64,000 nt of DNA, taken from the NCBI GenBank assembly GCA_031826515.1, contig CP134536.1, forward strand, positions 1,934,001 through 1,998,000. The letters run 5' to 3'. Each line of letters starts with the position of its first letter. The stretch's first letter is position 1. Of the stretch, positions 56,338 to 64,000 are shown one piece after another. Position numbers and translations under genes: made by a program. Origin of the DNA: Flavobacteriaceae bacterium HL-DH10. GTDB lineage: Bacteria > Bacteroidota > Bacteroidia > Flavobacteriales > Flavobacteriaceae. The notes below the pieces were generated by a model that had not been told where the DNA came from, searched no databases, and saw only the letters and a list, made by a program, of their open reading frames with translations.

Positions 56338-57795
56338 ATGGCGTCTCATTACGAAGCACCTATTAGAAGACCCTTAGTTACTGGGGAAAAATCATACCAC
56401 GATGTTACTGTGGATGTGGCTAAACCAGTAGAAGGAAAAGCAAATAAACAGTGGTGGATAGTTTTTTCTATTGCACTTGTAGCTTTCCTTTGGGGTATTG
56501 GATGTATTTTATATACGATATCTACAGGTATTGGAACTTGGGGATTAAACAAGACCGTAGGTTGGGCTTGGGATATTACTAACTTTGTTTGGTGGGTAGG
56601 TATTGGTCACGCAGGAACTTTGATTTCGGCTGTACTTTTATTATTCCGTCAAAAATGGAGAATGGCAATTAACCGTTCGGCGGAGGCTATGACCATTTTC
56701 TCTGTTGTTCAAGCAGGTTTATTTCCAATTATTCACATGGGTCGTCCATGGTTAGGATACTGGGTTTTACCAATTCCGAATCAATTTGGTTCATTATGGG
56801 TAAACTTTAATTCGCCATTACTTTGGGATGTATTTGCAATTTCTACATATTTATCGGTATCGTTAGTATTCTGGTGGACAGGGTTACTTCCAGATTTTGC
56901 CATGTTAAGAGATAGAGCAATCAAACCTTTTCAAAAGAAAATATATGCTTTATTAAGTTTTGGATGGTCGGGACGTGCTAAAGATTGGCAACGTTTTGAA
57001 GAAGTATCTTTGGTACTTGCTGGTTTAGCAACACCTTTAGTACTTTCTGTACATACTATCGTATCATTCGATTTCGCTACTTCGGTAATTCCTGGTTGGC
57101 ATACAACAATATTTCCACCATACTTTGTGGCTGGTGCGGTATTCTCAGGATTCGCTATGGTAAATACGCTTCTTATTATTATGAGAAAAGTATGTAACCT
57201 AGAAGATTATATTACTGTACAACACATTGAATTAATGAACATCGTAATTATGATTACAGGTTCTATAGTAGGTGTGGCATATATTACTGAGTTATTTATT
57301 GCGTGGTATTCTGGTGTAGAATACGAACAATATGCTTTCTTAAACAGAGCAACAGGACCTTATGCTTGGGCATATTGGATGATGATGTCTTGTAACGTTT
57401 TCTCTCCACAATTTATGTGGTTTAAGAAACTTAGAACAAGTATTATGTTCTCGTTCTTTATATCAATTGTTGTAAACGTTGGGATGTGGTTTGAGCGTTT
57501 TGTAATTATTGTAACGTCGTTACACAGAGATTACTTACCTTCATCATGGACGATGTTCTCACCAACATTTGTAGATATTGGAATTTTTATTGGAACAATA
57601 GGTTTCTTCTTTGTATTATTCTTATTATACTCTAGAACCTTCCCAGTAATTGCACAAGCTGAAGTTAAAACTATTTTGAAATCGTCAGGTGAGCGTTATA
57701 AAAACATTAGAGAAAGAGGAGATAGTTTAGTAGGTACTGGATCAGATCCAAGAACTTCTAAAACAATTAATAAAGAAACAAAAAACGAAAAGTAG
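56338..57795 (+). CDS. actC: ACIII subunit ActC (NrfD-like, quinol-binding)
   Basis: 485-residue inner-membrane protein with about ten transmembrane helices, NrfD/PsrC family. The conserved N-terminus (YEAPIRRPLVTGEKSYHDVT) and helix pattern (TNFVWWVGIGHAGTLISAVL, HMGRPWLGYWVLPIPN) match ActC, the main quinol-oxidising subunit. A charged C-terminal tail follows the last helix. Located 28 bp after actB. Confidence 0.95.
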   Translation: MASHYEAPIRRPLVTGEKSYHDVTVDVAKPVEGKANKQWWIVFSIALVAFLWGIGCILYTISTGIGTWGLNKTVGWAWDITNFVWWVGIGHAGTLISAVLLLFRQKWRMAINRSAEAMTIFSVVQAGLFPIIHMGRPWLGYWVLPIPNQFGSLWVNFNSPLLWDVFAISTYLSVSLVFWWTGLLPDFAMLRDRAIKPFQKKIYALLSFGWSGRAKDWQRFEEVSLVLAGLATPLVLSVHTIVSFDFATSVIPGWHTTIFPPYFVAGAVFSGFAMVNTLLIIMRKVCNLEDYITVQHIELMNIVIMITGSIVGVAYITELFIAWYSGVEYEQYAFLNRATGPYAWAYWMMMSCNVFSPQFMWFKKLRTSIMFSFFISIVVNVGMWFERFVIIVTSLHRDYLPSSWTMFSPTFVDIGIFIGTIGFFFVLFLLYSRTFPVIAQAEVKTILKSSGERYKNIRERGDSLVGTGSDPRTSKTINKETKNEK

Positions 57796-57798
57796 CAT

Positions 57799-58329
57799 AT
57801 GGAAGCTTCAAAAGTAATTCACGCTATTTATACCGATGATGATATTTTAATGTCTGCTGTTAAAAAAGTTAAGGCAGAACGATATCACATTGAAGAAATA
57901 TATACACCATTTCCGGTTCACGGACTAGACAAAGCTATGGGTTTAGCGCCTACGCGTATTGCTATAACAGCATTTATATACGGATTGGTTGGTTTAACCG
58001 TTGCAATTGTAATGATGAATTTTATTATGATTGAAGATTGGCCTCAAAATATTGGAGGAAAACCAAGCTTTAGTTATATAGAAAACATGCCAGCATTTGT
58101 ACCTATTATGTTTGAGTTAACCGTGTTTTTTTCAGCGCATTTAATGGTAATTACATTTTACTTACGTAGTAGAATGTGGCCTTTTAAGAATGCTGAAAAT
58201 CCTGACCCAAGAACTACAGATGATCATTTTTTAATGGAAATCGCTGTTAACGGAAATGAAGATGAATTAGAAGGTTTGCTTAAGGAGACTGGAGCAGTTG
58301 AGATTAATTTAATTGATAAAGCGCATTAA
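57799..58329 (+). CDS. actD: ACIII subunit ActD (DUF3341)
   Basis: The 176-residue protein has a cytoplasmic N-terminal domain (HAIYTDDDILMSAVKKVKAE, YTPFPVHGLDKAMGL) and two membrane helices (about 55-78 and 105-125). Structural subunit that packs against ActC. It starts 3 bp after the actC stop and ends with an acidic tail. Confidence 0.93.
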   Translation: MEASKVIHAIYTDDDILMSAVKKVKAERYHIEEIYTPFPVHGLDKAMGLAPTRIAITAFIYGLVGLTVAIVMMNFIMIEDWPQNIGGKPSFSYIENMPAFVPIMFELTVFFSAHLMVITFYLRSRMWPFKNAENPDPRTTDDHFLMEIAVNGNEDELEGLLKETGAVEINLIDKAH

Positions 58330-58336
58330 GATAAAG

Positions 58337-58882
58337 ATGAAGAGCTTAATTAAAATATTAGTATTAGCAGTTATTTTCGTTGCAGTATCTTGTAAAAAGG
58401 ATACAGCTCCAAACTATCAATTCATGCCTAACATGTATGAATCTGCTGGTTACGAAACTTATGGAGAAGCTGCATTTCAAAATGGAGTTGAAGCGCAAAT
58501 ACCTGCACAGGGTTCTATACCAAGAGGATTTGTGCCTTTTGAAATAGAAAATTCTACTGAAGGTTATGAATTAGCTAAGGCTACTTTAACAAGTTCGTTA
58601 GATTCTACACAAGTAGATTTAGCAAGAGGTAAAGAGTTATATGATATATATTGTGGTATTTGCCACGGTAATAAAGGAAAAGGTCAAGGTAATTTAGTTA
58701 AGCGAGAAAAAATTCTTGGTATACCAAATTATGCAGACAGAGAAATTACTGAGGGAAGTATTTATCATACTATTTATTACGGTAAAAATGCCATGGGTAG
58801 TTATGCTAACCAATTGAACGAAGAAGAACGTTGGCAAGTAGTTTCATACGTGGTGAAATTAAGAGCTGATTTAGTAAAGTAA
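58337..58882 (+). CDS. actE: ACIII subunit ActE, monoheme cytochrome c lipoprotein
   Basis: The start chosen is the ATG at 58337 (MKSLIKILVLAVIFVAVSCK); the frame extends to 58313 but would overlap actD. 181 residues: lipobox A-V-S-C, then cytochrome c with CGICHGNKGKGQG and the axial Met in KNAMGSYANQL. It probably carries electrons from ActA towards the oxidase. Confidence 0.94.
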   Translation: MKSLIKILVLAVIFVAVSCKKDTAPNYQFMPNMYESAGYETYGEAAFQNGVEAQIPAQGSIPRGFVPFEIENSTEGYELAKATLTSSLDSTQVDLARGKELYDIYCGICHGNKGKGQGNLVKREKILGIPNYADREITEGSIYHTIYYGKNAMGSYANQLNEEERWQVVSYVVKLRADLVK

Positions 58883-58902
58883 GAAGATAAGATTATATAG
58901 AT

Positions 58903-60285
58903 ATGTACACATTTTCGAATAAATTAAAGACATTTTCTTTCATCTTAATGATATTAGGAGTCATAGGTGTTGGATATGGTTTTTTGACATCTCATAAGTC
59001 TTTTGAAGAGGTTGAAACCTTACTTGCAGGAGAACACCATGGAGGAGGTCATGCAGAGGAAGCTACACATGCTGCTCCAAGTCATGATACCCACGAAACA
59101 ACTAATGCTCATGGAGAAGAAGCTCATGCTGATGCAGGTCATTCTGCTGTAGATGAGCATACAAAACATGTTGAGCATGTTCAACATCAAATAGCAAACA
59201 GACCTTGGTCTGCATTATATGTTGCAGCTTTTTTCTTTATGATGATTGCTTTGGGAGTTTTAGCATTTTATGCTATTCAAATTGCATCACAAGCTGGATG
59301 GTCTCCAGTATTATTTAGAATTATGGAAGGGATTACATCTTATCTTTTACCAGGAGCACTTATTGTGTTAGCTATAGCTTTAGGTTCTCATTATATTGGT
59401 CATGATAATATATTCATGTGGATGAATCCTGAAGTAACTAATCCGGAAAGTGAACATTATGATAAATTAATTGATGGCAAATCAGATTGGTTAAATGTAG
59501 GATGGTTTGCAGTTAGAGGTTTAATTTTTATTTCAGGTTGGAGTTTATACCGTCATTTTTCACGTAAATTTTCAATTGCACAAGATACTGCAGAAGATAA
59601 AAGTAATTTCAAAAAGTCTTTTCGTATATCAGCAGCATTTTTAGTATTCTTTATTTATACAGAATCTATGATGTCTTGGGATTGGATTATGAGTGTAGAT
59701 CCACACTGGTTTTCTACATTATTTGGATGGTATGTATTTGCTAGTATGTTTGTAAGTGGAATAACAGTAATTGCATTAATAACAATATACTTAAAATCTA
59801 AAGGTGTTATAGAATTTGTAAATGAAAATCATTTACATGATGTCGCTAAGTTTATGTTCGCTTTTAGTATATTCTGGACCTACTTATGGTTCTCGCAATT
59901 TATGCTAATTTGGTACTCAAATATTCCAGAAGAGGTAACTTATTTTGTAACGCGTTTTCAAGATTATAAATTACCATTCTTAGGTATGGTGGTTATGAAC
60001 TTTGTATTCCCAATATTAATGTTAATGAATGCTGATTACAAACGTATTCCATGGTTTGTAGTTATGGCAGGTTTAGTTATATTATTTGGACATTATATAG
60101 ATATTTTCAATATGATTATGCCTTCAACCGTGGGAGATCAATGGTTTATAGGTATTCCTGAAATAAGTTCAGTACTATTATTTGCAGGATTATTCATATT
60201 TGTAGTGTTTACGGCATTAACAAAAGCACCACTACTTGTAAAAGGATATCCTTTTAGAAAAGAAAGTGAAGAATTTCATTATTAA
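58903..60285 (+). CDS. actF: ACIII subunit ActF with a histidine-rich insertion
   Basis: 460-residue membrane protein with about ten helices, related to ActC and NrfD. After the first helix (about 10-28) comes a periplasmic or cytoplasmic loop (about 43-97) packed with His, Glu and Ala (for example GEHHGGGHAEEATHAAPSHD and DEHTKHVEHVQHQ). The remaining helices (SMMSWDWIMSVDPHWFSTLF, FSQFMLIWYSNIPEE) are typical ActF. The His-rich loop is a possible metal-binding sequence. Confidence 0.93.
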   Translation: MYTFSNKLKTFSFILMILGVIGVGYGFLTSHKSFEEVETLLAGEHHGGGHAEEATHAAPSHDTHETTNAHGEEAHADAGHSAVDEHTKHVEHVQHQIANRPWSALYVAAFFFMMIALGVLAFYAIQIASQAGWSPVLFRIMEGITSYLLPGALIVLAIALGSHYIGHDNIFMWMNPEVTNPESEHYDKLIDGKSDWLNVGWFAVRGLIFISGWSLYRHFSRKFSIAQDTAEDKSNFKKSFRISAAFLVFFIYTESMMSWDWIMSVDPHWFSTLFGWYVFASMFVSGITVIALITIYLKSKGVIEFVNENHLHDVAKFMFAFSIFWTYLWFSQFMLIWYSNIPEEVTYFVTRFQDYKLPFLGMVVMNFVFPILMLMNADYKRIPWFVVMAGLVILFGHYIDIFNMIMPSTVGDQWFIGIPEISSVLLFAGLFIFVVFTALTKAPLLVKGYPFRKESEEFHY

Positions 60286-60316
60286 TCAAGATATTAAATA
60301 AAGACGAACGATACCA

Positions 60317-61384
60317 ATGACTGCTTTATTAACAATTATAGTTTTAGTATTTATTTTAGTTGCCATTTGGCAAATGGTAAAGATTTTTGATTTGGCTCAA
60401 GCTAAAAACGAAAATTCTCAAGTTGCTAGTGACAAAGATAATACCATGAATGGGTATTTAATGATGGGCTTTTTAGCGTTCATTTATATCATTACCATTG
60501 TATGTTTTGTTAAATGGGGCGATTTGCCTTTATTATCCAATTCGGCATCCGCGCACGGTCCAACTATTGACAATTTGATGGTTATCTCTATGATAATTAT
60601 TTTTATAGTACAGACTATTACGCAGTTTTTATTACACTATTTTGCTTTTAAATATAAAGGTGAAAAAGGTAAAAAAGCGTTGTTCTTTGCCGATAATAAT
60701 AAACTGGAGGCTATCTGGACAATTATTCCAGTAATCGTTTTAGCAGGTTTAATTATTTATGGATTAAGTACTTGGATTAACATTATGGGTGTTGATGAGA
60801 GTGATGATCCATTAGTGGTAGAATTATATGCACAACAGTTTAACTGGAAAGCAAGATATGCTGGAGCAGATAATAGTTTAGGTAAAGCTAATGTGCGTTT
60901 AATTGATATTGACCGTGCTAATATTTTAGGTTTAGATGAAGCAGACCCAAATGCACAAGATGATATTATAACAACAGAATTGCATTTACCAGTAGGTAAG
61001 CCTGTGTTATTTAAAATGCGATCTCAAGATGTTTTGCATTCAGCTTATATGCCTCATTTTAGAGCTCAAATGAACTGTGTTCCTGGAATGATTACACAAT
61101 TTGGTTTCACACCAACAGTTACGACTGCTCAAATGCGTGAAACACCACAAATGCAAGAGAAAGTAAACAGAATTAATAAAATTAGAGTTAAAAATAGTGA
61201 ACCATTAGTTGCTAAAGGAGAAGAAGCCTTAGAGCGTTATGAGTTTGATTATTTACTATTATGTAATAAGATTTGTGGAAAATCTCATTATAACATGCAA
61301 ATGAAAATTGTTGTAGAAACTCAAGAGGAATATGATGCTTGGATTAAAGAGCAAAAAGAATTCAAGAACTCTCTAATTAACTAA
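60317..61384 (+). CDS. coxB: Cytochrome c oxidase subunit II (CuA)
   Basis: The 355-residue protein has one N-terminal helix, two further helices (about 50-70 and 90-115; the second pair followed by NNKLEAIWTIIPVIVL), and a cupredoxin CuA domain. CuA ligands: HSAYMPHF (His, about 241) and CNKICGKSHYNM near 316-327 (two Cys, His, Met). Accepts electrons from cytochrome c/ActE for the oxidase. Follows actF by 31 bp; an ACIII-oxidase supercomplex is likely, as in other Bacteroidota. Confidence 0.96.
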   Translation: MTALLTIIVLVFILVAIWQMVKIFDLAQAKNENSQVASDKDNTMNGYLMMGFLAFIYIITIVCFVKWGDLPLLSNSASAHGPTIDNLMVISMIIIFIVQTITQFLLHYFAFKYKGEKGKKALFFADNNKLEAIWTIIPVIVLAGLIIYGLSTWINIMGVDESDDPLVVELYAQQFNWKARYAGADNSLGKANVRLIDIDRANILGLDEADPNAQDDIITTELHLPVGKPVLFKMRSQDVLHSAYMPHFRAQMNCVPGMITQFGFTPTVTTAQMRETPQMQEKVNRINKIRVKNSEPLVAKGEEALERYEFDYLLLCNKICGKSHYNMQMKIVVETQEEYDAWIKEQKEFKNSLIN

Positions 61385-61411
61385 TTTAAAAGATAAACAC
61401 GATATAAGATT

Positions 61412-63205
61412 ATGTCAGCACACGCAGATACTCACGCTCACGACGACGACCACGGACATCATCATAAAGAAACGTTTGTGACTAAATATATTTTTAGTCA
61501 AGACCATAAAATGATTGCCAAACAGTACTTAATAACAGGTACGATAATGGGAGTTATAGGTGTTTTAATGTCTATGATGTTTCGTATGCAAATTGCATGG
61601 CCAGAAGAACCTAATGTGTTATTTGAAGCCTTATTAGGTAAATGGGCACCAGATGGTGTTATGGATGCCGATATTTATTTGGCATTGGTTACTATTCATG
61701 GTACCATCATGGTATTTTTTGTATTAACTGCAGGTTTAAGTGGTACGTTTAGTAATTTATTAATTCCATTACAAATTGGAGCTCGTGATATGGCATCAGG
61801 ATTTCTGAATATGATATCATATTGGTTATTCTTTTTATCGAGTGTAATCATGGTTATATCGTTATTTGTTGAAGCGGGACCAGCAGCAGCAGGTTGGACT
61901 ATTTATCCACCATTAAGTGCTTTACCAATGGCGCAAGGTGGTTCTGGTATGGGTATGACATTGTGGTTAGTTGCTATGGCTATATTTATTGCTTCATCTT
62001 TAATGGGATCTCTTAATTATATTGTTACCGTAATTAATTTACGTACAAAAGGTATGTCTATGACAAGACTTCCATTAACTATTTGGGCATTTTTTATTAC
62101 TGCAGTAATAGGTGTAATATCATTCCCTGTACTATTATCTGCAGCATTATTATTAATAATGGACAGAAGCTTTGGGACGTCATTCTTTTTATCAGATATA
62201 TTTATTCAAGGTGAAGTCTTACATTACCAAGGTGGTTCACCTGTGTTATTCGAACATTTATTTTGGTTCTTAGGACACCCAGAGGTGTATATTGTAATAT
62301 TACCAGCCATGGGATTAGTTTCCGAGATTATGGCATCAAATTCACGTAAACCTATTTTTGGTTACCGTGCTATGATAGCATCTATTTTAGCAATTGCATT
62401 CTTATCAACTATAGTTTGGGGACATCATATGTTTGTTTCTGGTATGAATCCTTTCTTAGGTTCTGTATTTACATTTACAACCTTATTAATAGCAATTCCT
62501 TCAGCAGTAAAAGCTTTTAACTGGATAACTACATTATGGAAAGGTAATTTGCAAATGAATCCTGCCATGTTATTCTCTATTGGTTTTGTATCAACATTTA
62601 TAACTGGAGGTTTAACAGGAATTATTCTTGGGGATAGTGCTTTAGATATTAATGTTCATGATACTTACTTTGTTGTAGCACACTTCCATTTAGTAATGGG
62701 TATCTCTGCATTGTATGGTATGTTTGCTGGAATTTATCACTGGTTTCCAAAAATGTTTGGTAAAATGCTAAATAAAAACTTGGGGTATATCCATTTCTGG
62801 ATAACAGCAGTTTGTGCTTATGGTGTGTTTTTTCCAATGCACTTTATAGGAATGGCAGGTTTACCTCGTCGTTATTATACCAATAGTAACTTTCCTTTAT
62901 TTGATGATTTAGCGAACGTAAATGTTATCATTACTATCTTCGCTTTAATTGGAGGTATTGTACAAATAGTTTATTTATACAATTTCTTTGGTAGTATTTT
63001 CTATGGTAAGAAGGCTACTCAAAACCCTTGGAAGTCTACAACTCTTGAGTGGACTACCCCAGTAGAACATATACATGGTAACTGGCCAGGAGAAATCCCT
63101 CATGTACATCGTTGGGCTTACGATTATAGTAAACCAGGACATGATGTAGATTTTATTCCACAGCATATTCCTTTAAAAGACGGAGAAGAAGAACTTCAGC
63201 ATTAA
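61412..63205 (+). CDS. coxA: Cytochrome c oxidase subunit I
   Basis: Heme-copper oxidase catalytic subunit, 597 residues, about 12 helices. Low-spin heme ligand in TIHGTIMVFF (about 95) and VHDTYFVVAHFHLVMG (about 415-430); binuclear centre in GHPEVY (about 286-291, cross-linked His-Tyr pair), with WGHHMF (about 335) for CuB. The N-terminus is His/Asp-rich (SAHADTHAHDDDHGHHHKET). Reduces O2 and pumps protons. A terminator follows and no coxC is present here. Confidence 0.97.
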   Translation: MSAHADTHAHDDDHGHHHKETFVTKYIFSQDHKMIAKQYLITGTIMGVIGVLMSMMFRMQIAWPEEPNVLFEALLGKWAPDGVMDADIYLALVTIHGTIMVFFVLTAGLSGTFSNLLIPLQIGARDMASGFLNMISYWLFFLSSVIMVISLFVEAGPAAAGWTIYPPLSALPMAQGGSGMGMTLWLVAMAIFIASSLMGSLNYIVTVINLRTKGMSMTRLPLTIWAFFITAVIGVISFPVLLSAALLLIMDRSFGTSFFLSDIFIQGEVLHYQGGSPVLFEHLFWFLGHPEVYIVILPAMGLVSEIMASNSRKPIFGYRAMIASILAIAFLSTIVWGHHMFVSGMNPFLGSVFTFTTLLIAIPSAVKAFNWITTLWKGNLQMNPAMLFSIGFVSTFITGGLTGIILGDSALDINVHDTYFVVAHFHLVMGISALYGMFAGIYHWFPKMFGKMLNKNLGYIHFWITAVCAYGVFFPMHFIGMAGLPRRYYTNSNFPLFDDLANVNVIITIFALIGGIVQIVYLYNFFGSIFYGKKATQNPWKSTTLEWTTPVEHIHGNWPGEIPHVHRWAYDYSKPGHDVDFIPQHIPLKDGEEELQH

Positions 63206-63228
63206 GAATTTTTATTTTTATATAAATT

Positions 63229-63254
63229 AAACCCACCTTATTGGTGGGTTTTTT
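63229..63254 (+). terminator. Terminator of the ACIII-cox operon
   Basis: AAACCCACC-TTATT-GGTGGGTTT then a T run, 23 bp after coxA. Confidence 0.9.
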
Positions 63255-63273
63255 GTGTTTTTATAATTTTTTT

Positions 63274-63333
63274 TATCGATGAAATGTAAAATAATTCAAA
63301 ATAAATCGATGAAATACAAAAAAATCAGTTAAA
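63274..63333 (+). repeat. Tandem 30-bp direct repeat upstream of the surface-protein gene
   Basis: Two copies start at 63274 and 63304, sharing ATCGATGAAAT then AAAA, with about two-thirds identity over 30 bp. Exactly 30 bp spacing puts both on one helical face. An 8-bp palindrome TTGCGCAA (63334-63341) follows. Possibly an operator array for the downstream gene. Confidence 0.5.
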
Positions 63334-63432
63334 TTGCGCAAGTAATTTATGTCAATATAGATTATTGATTAATCTTTTAGATATATTTTATCATAAAAAG
63401 TTATTTAATAGTAACCCTAATTAACCAAATCT

Positions 63433-64000
63433 ATGAAAACAAAATCCCTTTTTAGGTACGCATTAAATTATGCTACTTTTTGTTTTGTCTTTTTTTGGAC
63501 ACTATTATCTGTAAATGCACAGTGTCCTACAGTAACAAATTCAAATCCTATAATTTTAGATGCTTCAGGATATACTTTCGCCGATTTAAGCGACGATTAT
63601 GTTACTGAAGTTGGTACCAATGGAATCGTTTGGTATACAGATTCTACTGGAGGAACTATAATTAGTTCTACACAATTACTTGATGAAGGCACTTATTATG
63701 TTGATGATAGTTCTGGTTCCTGTGGTTCTAGAACATCAATTAATGTAACATTTCAAGTACCTCCAAGTAATCAAAATTTAGATGGTATTTTTTGTAGTAA
63801 TGAAAATCCAGATATACAAATGTATATTGATGAAGTACTTCAGTTTGATATACCTTCTGGTGGTTCTGTCGAAATATATAATGATCAAGCTTTAACAGAC
63901 TTGGCAATTTCAACCGATTTGCTATCTGGGTTTTATACCTATTATATTATTTTTGTAGATGAATTTGGTAATAAAAGTCAAATAGAAGACGGCGAAACAA
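63433..64000 (+). CDS. Secreted surface protein, N-terminal part (runs off the window)
   Basis: Reading frame of at least 189 residues with no stop before the window end. A signal peptide (RYALNYATFCFVFFWTLLSV, cleavage after VNAQ) is followed by Ig/PKD-like strand-rich segments, each with Cys pairs and Thr/Ser/Gly/Asp composition (CPTVTNSNPIILDASG, YYVDDSSGSCGS, GIFCSNENPDI). This is the usual start of large Bacteroidota adhesins exported by type IX secretion, but the C-terminal sorting domain is out of view. Confidence 0.75.
   Translation, partial: MKTKSLFRYALNYATFCFVFFWTLLSVNAQCPTVTNSNPIILDASGYTFADLSDDYVTEVGTNGIVWYTDSTGGTIISSTQLLDEGTYYVDDSSGSCGSRTSINVTFQVPPSNQNLDGIFCSNENPDIQMYIDEVLQFDIPSGGSVEIYNDQALTDLAISTDLLSGFYTYYIIFVDEFGNKSQIEDGET

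Overview
The window reads as chromosomal sequence of a marine-type Flavobacteriaceae (Bacteroidota). The evidence is low GC, many TAnnTTTG -7 promoter boxes with a TTG about 19 bp upstream, weak Shine-Dalgarno sites, an alternative complex III (ACIII) operon, a DUF5686-type outer-membrane barrel, a DUF2723/TMEM260-like glycosyltransferase and a clade II nitrous-oxide reductase. Most of the window is core genome. I see no prophage, insertion sequence, integrase, rRNA or CRISPR array.

Layout. 1-3740: nitrous-oxide respiration (cytochrome c, fasciclin lipoprotein, nosZ) on the minus strand, facing a divergent three-cysteine Rrf2 regulator. 3743-8470: an outer-membrane barrel gene and sucAB. 8480-12050: a possible tiny membrane protein, a duplicated gene-end/terminator sequence, an orphan NarL-type response regulator, a retropepsin-like protease, TatD, a cytoplasmic asparaginase and tRNA-Ser. 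12126-15362: exbB-X-exbD-exbD and a barrel protein. 15357-22779: PAP2-like membrane protein, rpoN, asnS, an MMPL/RND exporter and a short DUF5686-like barrel. 22835-27178: frr, pyrH, tsf, rpsB, rpsI, rplM. 27385-32993: a P1B-4-type metal ATPase, a YgiQ radical SAM enzyme and a methyltransferase.

33018-39397 is the most accessory-looking part: polA is followed after 10 bp by a Nudix hydrolase, which overlaps by 4 bp a 1045-residue PLD-nuclease/SF2-helicase/DUF3427 protein. Then come a membrane phosphoesterase, a thioredoxin-fold protein without its cysteines, a polysaccharide deacetylase, the TMEM260-like protein, tRNA-Gln and a universal stress protein. 46504-51206 is rimP-nusA-infB with a terminator-like hairpin directly in front of rimP. 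51884-63205 is one respiratory operon, actABCDEF-coxB-coxA, closed by a terminator. A secreted repeat-type surface protein begins at 63433 and runs off the end.

Functional links: 2-oxoglutarate dehydrogenase feeds a respiratory chain in which ACIII passes electrons from quinol to a CuA cytochrome oxidase, while NosZ offers an alternative acceptor. A Crp/Fnr-like palindrome (TGA-N6-TCA with matching flanks) lies both in the nos/Rrf2 divergent promoter and in the ACIII leader, so the aerobic and N2O branches may share a regulator.
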